Source of the DNA: Allium sativum
Taxonomy: Eukaryota > Streptophyta > Magnoliopsida > Asparagales > Amaryllidaceae
Direction of reading: 5' to 3'
DNA length: 64,000 nucleotides
Assembly: GCA_030737875.1 (NCBI GenBank)
Contig: CM060922.1
Span: 308,503,456 to 308,567,455, forward strand
Shown: in pieces, positions 59,236 to 64,000 of the stretch
Layout: each line of letters starts with the position of its first letter
Numbering within the stretch: position 1 is the stretch's first letter
Translations under genes and position numbers: made by a program
The notes under the pieces: generated by a model
Told to the model about the DNA's origin: nothing
Seen by the model: the letters and a program-made list of their open reading frames with translations, nothing else
The model's database searches: none

Positions 59236-59762
59236 GACCCGACTCTATGGATCACCAACGACCAAACTCTCTAGATCACCAACGACCCGAATCTATAGAT
59301 CACCAACGACCTAACTCCCCGAATCACCAACTACCCGACTTTATGGATCACCAACGACCCGACACTATAGATCACCAACGACCCGACACTATAGATCACC
59401 AATGATCCAACTTTATGGAGAAGTAAAAACCAAACTCCCTTAATCATCGATGATACGACTCTATCGATCACTAACGACCCAACTCCCTAGATCACCGACG
59501 ATCCGACTCTATGGATCACCAACGGCCCAACTCCCTGGATCACCGACGATCCGACTCTGTGGATCACCAATGACCCAACCACTCGGATCACCAACGATCC
59601 GACTCTATGGATCACCAACAACCCAACTCCCTGGATCACCTCTATGGATCATCAACGACCCAACCCCTTGGAGCACCGACGATCCGACTCTATGGATCAC
59701 CAACGACCCAACTCTATGGATCACCGACGATCCGACGCCATGGATCACCAACGACTCAACTT
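59236..59762. repeat. 24-bp minisatellite in element E right LTR
   Basis: Same units as 33459-33893 but about 22 copies, with one partial unit (about 59630-59645), showing expansion or contraction after insertion. Confidence 0.92.
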
Positions 59763-60869
59763 TCATTTCTTGGAGCACAAGCCAGTGACCTCTCCAAAAA
59801 CAACCCAACCTAAGAAAAACCACCCGACTCCAGATCTGACCAAAAATATCTCTAATCTTTGCCAAATTATCACCAAACGACAACAATGATGCGACCGATT
59901 CATCCAAATCATCCAATTCAACCATAAAAACTTTATGAAATCATTAATAACATCAAAATGACAATTATTCATCGATAATTATATAAAATTCACCAAAATC
60001 GTGATATATCAATGAATAAACTAAAACAATGGCTCTAACGTGCATAAACATACGAACAAACATAAGAAATTACAGTTTTAAGATGCTAGATTAGATCCTA
60101 TGGTGATTCAAATGAAAATATACTTACAGTGACGTAGATCTTGGTGAAAACAACTTAAAATGATGAAATAAGATCAAACAACCCATATACTTGAGCAAAT
60201 CCGTGTGAGAGATGCTTATCACTCCCTAATTCTTAGAACTAACTTGAAATCGCTAAATTCTCAATTCGAACAGCGAAGAATATGCTTCAAACCTCTTGAT
60301 TTGATGCGATCTCTCTTCAGTTGACGTAGATCTAGCTTCAGACGACGTAGATCTTCGATTCTTTTATGTAGATCTAGAATTTTAATGGTGGAAATGTGTA
60401 TTTGATTGAGCAAGGAGGATCACGAGCTCAACCAAATAAGAGAATGAAGAAAGTAAACAACTCTCCATGCCTCTAACCCCCTATTTATAGCCTCCCACCA
60501 GCCCACTAATGGGCCTCCTCAAATCAGCCCATCTATGGCTCTAAAAACCTGAAAAGAAATTGTGAAACACAAAAACAGCGATTCCTCCCAAATCGCTGAA
60601 TCGAATCTTTAATGTGACTGCTCTACGGAATAGGCAACACCATTTCCTTTCCAATGAAACCGACCTCAGCACCTGATTCGATCCCAGTCAAAAGTTATGC
60701 TCTGTACAAGACTAACAGGGGAAAACGGTCACAAATAAAATTGGTAAGAATTATGGACATGTCTCACATCCCTATAACTAACATATCAAAATATGGGAAT
60801 GATCCAACCCTCAAGGAATAAAATAAAAAAAATTATGATCCTCTGATATGTAAAATGTAGGATATTACA

Positions 60870-63846
60870 ATATAGGCCTTTCAATAGTCTGTTCCATGAT
60901 ACGACGGCACGCTATAATAGCCTTGACAAATTGCAGTGAAAAGGTAGAGGTACCTTCGGTGGACTTATCCCCAGGAGTAGCTCCTTCCTTGATGGGAGAT
61001 AAGAGAGAAGGCTTGGGGGTCGCCAGATGTTCGGGATCGTATTCCTCAATTTCTGCAGCTTCAGGCATGACGGAGTAGGAGCTGGAACCACCTTCGATAT
61101 TATCCTTTCCATTAGCTCGGTACTTCTCCTCCTCCATAGCTGCCTAGGTAAGTCTCCACCCTTTGGCTAAGCACTCCGACTCATCACCTCTCAAGTATGC
61201 TTCCATCAGCTTCTCCTTATCGACGACATCCACCTTTAGTCGCCGCTTCTCGTCATCGATAATTTGATCCCATACATCGACCAGAGTTGTCGGGTAGTCC
61301 TGAATCCAAGAGATGACACAAGTTGTAATCACTTAAGCGAAGAATTCGATCATAGGCTCACCATAGCTGTCTAACTCCTTCTACACTTCGGCAAGTTGCG
61401 CACTAGAATCGGCAGCTGATTTAATGGCAACGTTGGTATTCCCCTCAACTATGACCGCTCTTACCTCAACCTCTGCCTGCTTGGCTTCCAAACTAGTGTT
61501 CTTCTTCTCTAACTCCGCCTTTTCCTGTTCGAGGCGGGTGCAGGATAACTTCAGCTTGGTGTTTTCCAACTTAACGCCCTCAACCTCCTTTTTCAGGGCT
61601 GTGCGCCCCTAGCTACGGGAATCTAGCTCAGTATAGTAGCGCTTTTGCAATTCTTCGTGTTGTTTCTTGTAATTCTCATTGTCACGCTGCACAAGGGCAA
61701 GTTTGGCTTGCATGTCCTCGAGCTCTTTCTCCGTGTTTTCTATAGCCTTCGTTTCATATTCAGCCATCTGCTTCATGTTATCTACATCCGCAAACATATT
61801 GCAAATGATCTTGGAAAGATTTCGAGCGTACTTGTGCATTTTCTTGTATTGTTTATCCACAATGTCTATCTTACTTTGACTTCATACTCCCAATCTGAAG
61901 ATACTGGCTAAAGGGCTGGAACAGTTTTTCTCATTTAGTAATGTTAATGTTCCAACGCCTAGTGGGTACTAGAGTAGTTTTGCTCTCCCCCGACTCTTTG
62001 CCCAAATCCTTTGGTTTGTTCTTCGATTCAGAATGTTTCTTCAGTAGTTTCTCCTGAGGATATGGTTCTTTGGAATAAGTTGGAGCTTTAGAAATGTACT
62101 TATCTCCCTCACGATGAATGGAATAGCTCTTGTACTTCTATAAATCTGGGCGAGGCAGAGACCAAGAGCGGGAGGATCGATGGTATTATATAAGATTGAT
62201 GATGTCTCTTATTGTCTCTCCCACCGCCTTCGTGTTGAGCTTGTTCGGTGTCGGAGTCGTATCTGGGTAAGCTTGCATGGACATTCTTGAGATTGTAGTT
62301 CCAACGAGGCATCTTTCCTACAAAACACCACAAACAAGCATTAGGTATTAGAATTAACATAGCACACAGGTTTCGTGACGTGTAGTGCAAGTGCAGTGCG
62401 TATCCTAAGCGATCCCCCTCCAACGGACCAGAGCTCGGAGTTAGGCGTGCCCGTGTAGGCTCCCAGATTTTTGCAGGAGTGGCCTCCTCCAGAGGTAAGG
62501 AAGAATGAATCTGTGTCGAGATCTTTGGACGTATAAATCTCGTAAGGCAAAGGAAGCTTAGACAAGTCTCTGAATATGGGATGGTCTAGTTGGGAACCAC
62601 CAATATGAGACCTAATGGGAGATGGTGTTTTAGGAGAGGGTTGTCTTTCTGAAGCAGAAGTGTCCTTTAGGTCAGCGTCCTGGGGCTCTCCCCCAATTGG
62701 CATGTTCATAATTTCATCATCTTGGATATGCATTGGAGAAGGGCTTTTAAGAAAGCCGTTTAGATCTTGCGCGGGGGTCATCTCTTTATCTTCCGACTAT
62801 AGGGGCACACTGTTGGTTTCTAATTATGCAGGAGAAATTTGAGTTGGGGAACGTATACGTAAGCACCACCTTCGTGTCATATACTTCGACTCATGACGAG
62901 AAAACGATGATGATGAAGATATCCGTCCACTAAGCACTTCCTAACACTTAAGAATTCTGGATTGTCATTTAGTAGACAGCTCAAACGATCCCAGTATATT
63001 TGGTTTTCTTCTTCCATCGGGTTCTTAACTGTAGAAGAATAAGACAAGTTAGAACATTCACTACGATGGTTGAAATGAAAGCGTCAGATTTTGAATCTTA
63101 CTTGACTGGATCCATCGTTTAGCGCATCCAATTGGATGCTTGACATAGAATCACTCGGGCTTTACATCCCCCACTTTATTGTATCCTTCATTGACAATCT
63201 TCTTCTTGGGAACAGACTCAAAGTATATGAAAGACGGAGTTTCCTTCGTACGATGCTTGAAATGATAAAGGAAATTTATACCTTCGAAAGTGAGCTCCAT
63301 GCCTAAGATTTCCATGTATGCAATGTATAATGTATATAGATAGGCATAGGCATTGGGATGGAGTTGATGGAAGCAATCCACATTCGTCTTAGAAAGTCGA
63401 CGACGAATGATGGAAACGGCGGAATAGCCTCTACATAACACATCAATCGACTGATTGCCATGTACCCCTCTGGGAGGATTGTGGGGTCTGTCTGTTTTAG
63501 TTTCTACTCTGATTTGTTCCCAAGGGATTCCATGCTTCGTACATATACGCCTAAGTCTGTGTTCGTCGACTGTTGAACGAACATAATCACTGGGTGCCTC
63601 TAGGATGGTTGCACTTCCAAATTCGTCGAGAGCACGATCGTCTCTTACTACCCCTCCTTCGTCCTCATCCATGGAGACTTCACCTCCAAATGATTTTGCG
63701 CTCTCGTGAATTTTTATCTCAAAATATGATACAGTGTTGTCCCACTCCATATCTGAATTGGATGAGATAGCTTCGAGATTGGGTTTACTAGATGATCCTG
63801 GAACTGCAGTCTTTTCTGATAATCTTGCTCAGCTTCTTCCAGACAT
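60870..63846 (-). pseudogene. Element D antisense gene, main part (PF04195-like, coiled coil, intron)
   Basis: Minus-strand gene starting near ATG 63846. The region 63750-63151 resembles the plant 'putative gypsy-type transposon' family: RGYSAVSIIRRRLSKTNVDC, FHQLHPNAYAYLYTLYIAYM, LGMELTFEGINFLYHF. An intron (63101-63029) joins it in frame to KNPMEEENQIYWDRLSCLLN. Next come an acidic and proline-rich stretch (62781-62400), a Lys-rich stretch (about 62100-61900) and a long coiled coil (61860-61390, for example LSCTRLEQEKAELEKKNTSL), then EEYDPEHLATPKPSLLSPIK. Stops occur at the sixth codon, near 63149 and elsewhere. Element E interrupts it at 60869. Its role is unknown; extra ORFs of this kind, antisense and 3' of pol, are known in Tat elements. 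Confidence 0.7.
63029..63101 (-). other. Spliceosomal intron in element D antisense gene
   Basis: 73 nt on the minus strand with donor CAA|GTAAGATTC and acceptor CTTATTCTTCTACAG|TT. Removing it keeps the reading frame open between the conserved N-terminal domain and the following exon. A second acceptor-like TTTTGTAG|GAAAGATG occurs at 62318, but its donor could not be fixed. Confidence 0.6.
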
Positions 63847-64000
63847 GCTTGCTGTACTATCCAAGAGATACAAGGATTAGAGTGTAGTTGCCCGTATCCC
63901 CCCGTATGTGCGTGTGAACTAATCTATGCCAATGTGTGCAGTGCTGAATAGGAAAGACACAAAATAAACAGAAAAAGAAAACAGTGAGTTAGTATGCATT
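63847..64000. other. Upstream flank of element D antisense gene
   Basis: No feature recognised. If D is complete, its 3' LTR should lie beyond the right edge of the window. Confidence 0.3.

Larger units (their letters stand above)
32128..60869 (-). mobile_element. Element E: Tekay-like gypsy retrotransposon split by F and H
   Basis: LTRs at 32128-34978 and 53518-60869 (the latter containing H) flank a minus-strand gag-pol. On the minus strand the LTR starts TGTAACAACAAG (7 of 9 leading bases kept at 60869) and ends GGCCGTCACA. Flanks ACATA (32123-32127) and ATATA (60870-60874) are the target duplication with one change. The interruption of D's antisense gene at this point confirms the boundaries. 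By eye the LTRs differ at about 12% of sampled positions, so E is old. Confidence 0.9.
53518..60869 (-). repeat. Element E 5' LTR (right copy, contains H)
   Basis: About 2950 bp once element H (54528-58920) and its duplicated target are removed. It matches the left LTR throughout, with a longer 24-bp minisatellite (59236-59762) and the same TATA (about 60482-60490). Confidence 0.9.

Overview
The window looks like nuclear DNA of a flowering plant with a large, repeat-rich genome. I see no intact host gene. Almost every base after position 3246 can be assigned to LTR retrotransposons, and the first 3.2 kb looks like one end of a CACTA DNA transposon. The elements belong to plant lineages of Ty3/gypsy (chromodomain-bearing Tekay/Del-like and Tat-like with dual RNase H) and Ty1/copia. 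All their coding regions are broken by stops, frameshifts or deletions.

Left block (1-23978). A CACTA-type end (1-3246) abuts an old plus-strand gypsy element 'B' (fragments 3247-3957 and 15614-16157, 3' LTR 16158-19326). B was split by a younger, related, minus-strand element 'C' (3963-15613). C has 3.8-kb LTRs and an exact 5-bp target duplication, TGTGT. To the right lies a minus-strand Ty1/copia element 'A' (about 19327-23978), nearly complete in domain order but dead.

Right block (24000-64000). A plus-strand Tat-like element 'D' (5' LTR region, gag, protease, RT, RNase H, second RNase H, integrase, then an opposite-strand extra gene) was invaded at 32127/60870 by a minus-strand Tekay-like element 'E' (32128-60869). 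E was in turn hit twice. A gag-only Tat-like element 'F' (36126-50699) landed inside its integrase, and a gag-only copia element 'H' (54528-58920) landed inside its right LTR. F was then hit in its leader by a plus-strand Tekay-like element 'G' (36275-45147). The order is D, then E, then F and H, then G. It is supported by 5-bp duplications at each boundary, and it agrees with sampled LTR divergence judged by eye (E most diverged, then H and G, with C least).

The most unusual points are these. (1) In F the 5' LTR is reduced to a 26-bp palindrome, yet the target duplication is exact. (2) F's primer-binding site continues as about 51 bp complementary to tRNA-Lys(CUU), reaching through the anticodon. 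(3) D's antisense gene contains a canonical spliceosomal intron. (4) H has LTRs built from a 15-bp TTCGCGAA-containing repeat. (5) C has a tRNA-Ala-like sequence near the start of its LTR, and an E-type LTR fragment lies inside C's damaged polyprotein. Lineage names are my recognition from protein motifs and were not checked by search.
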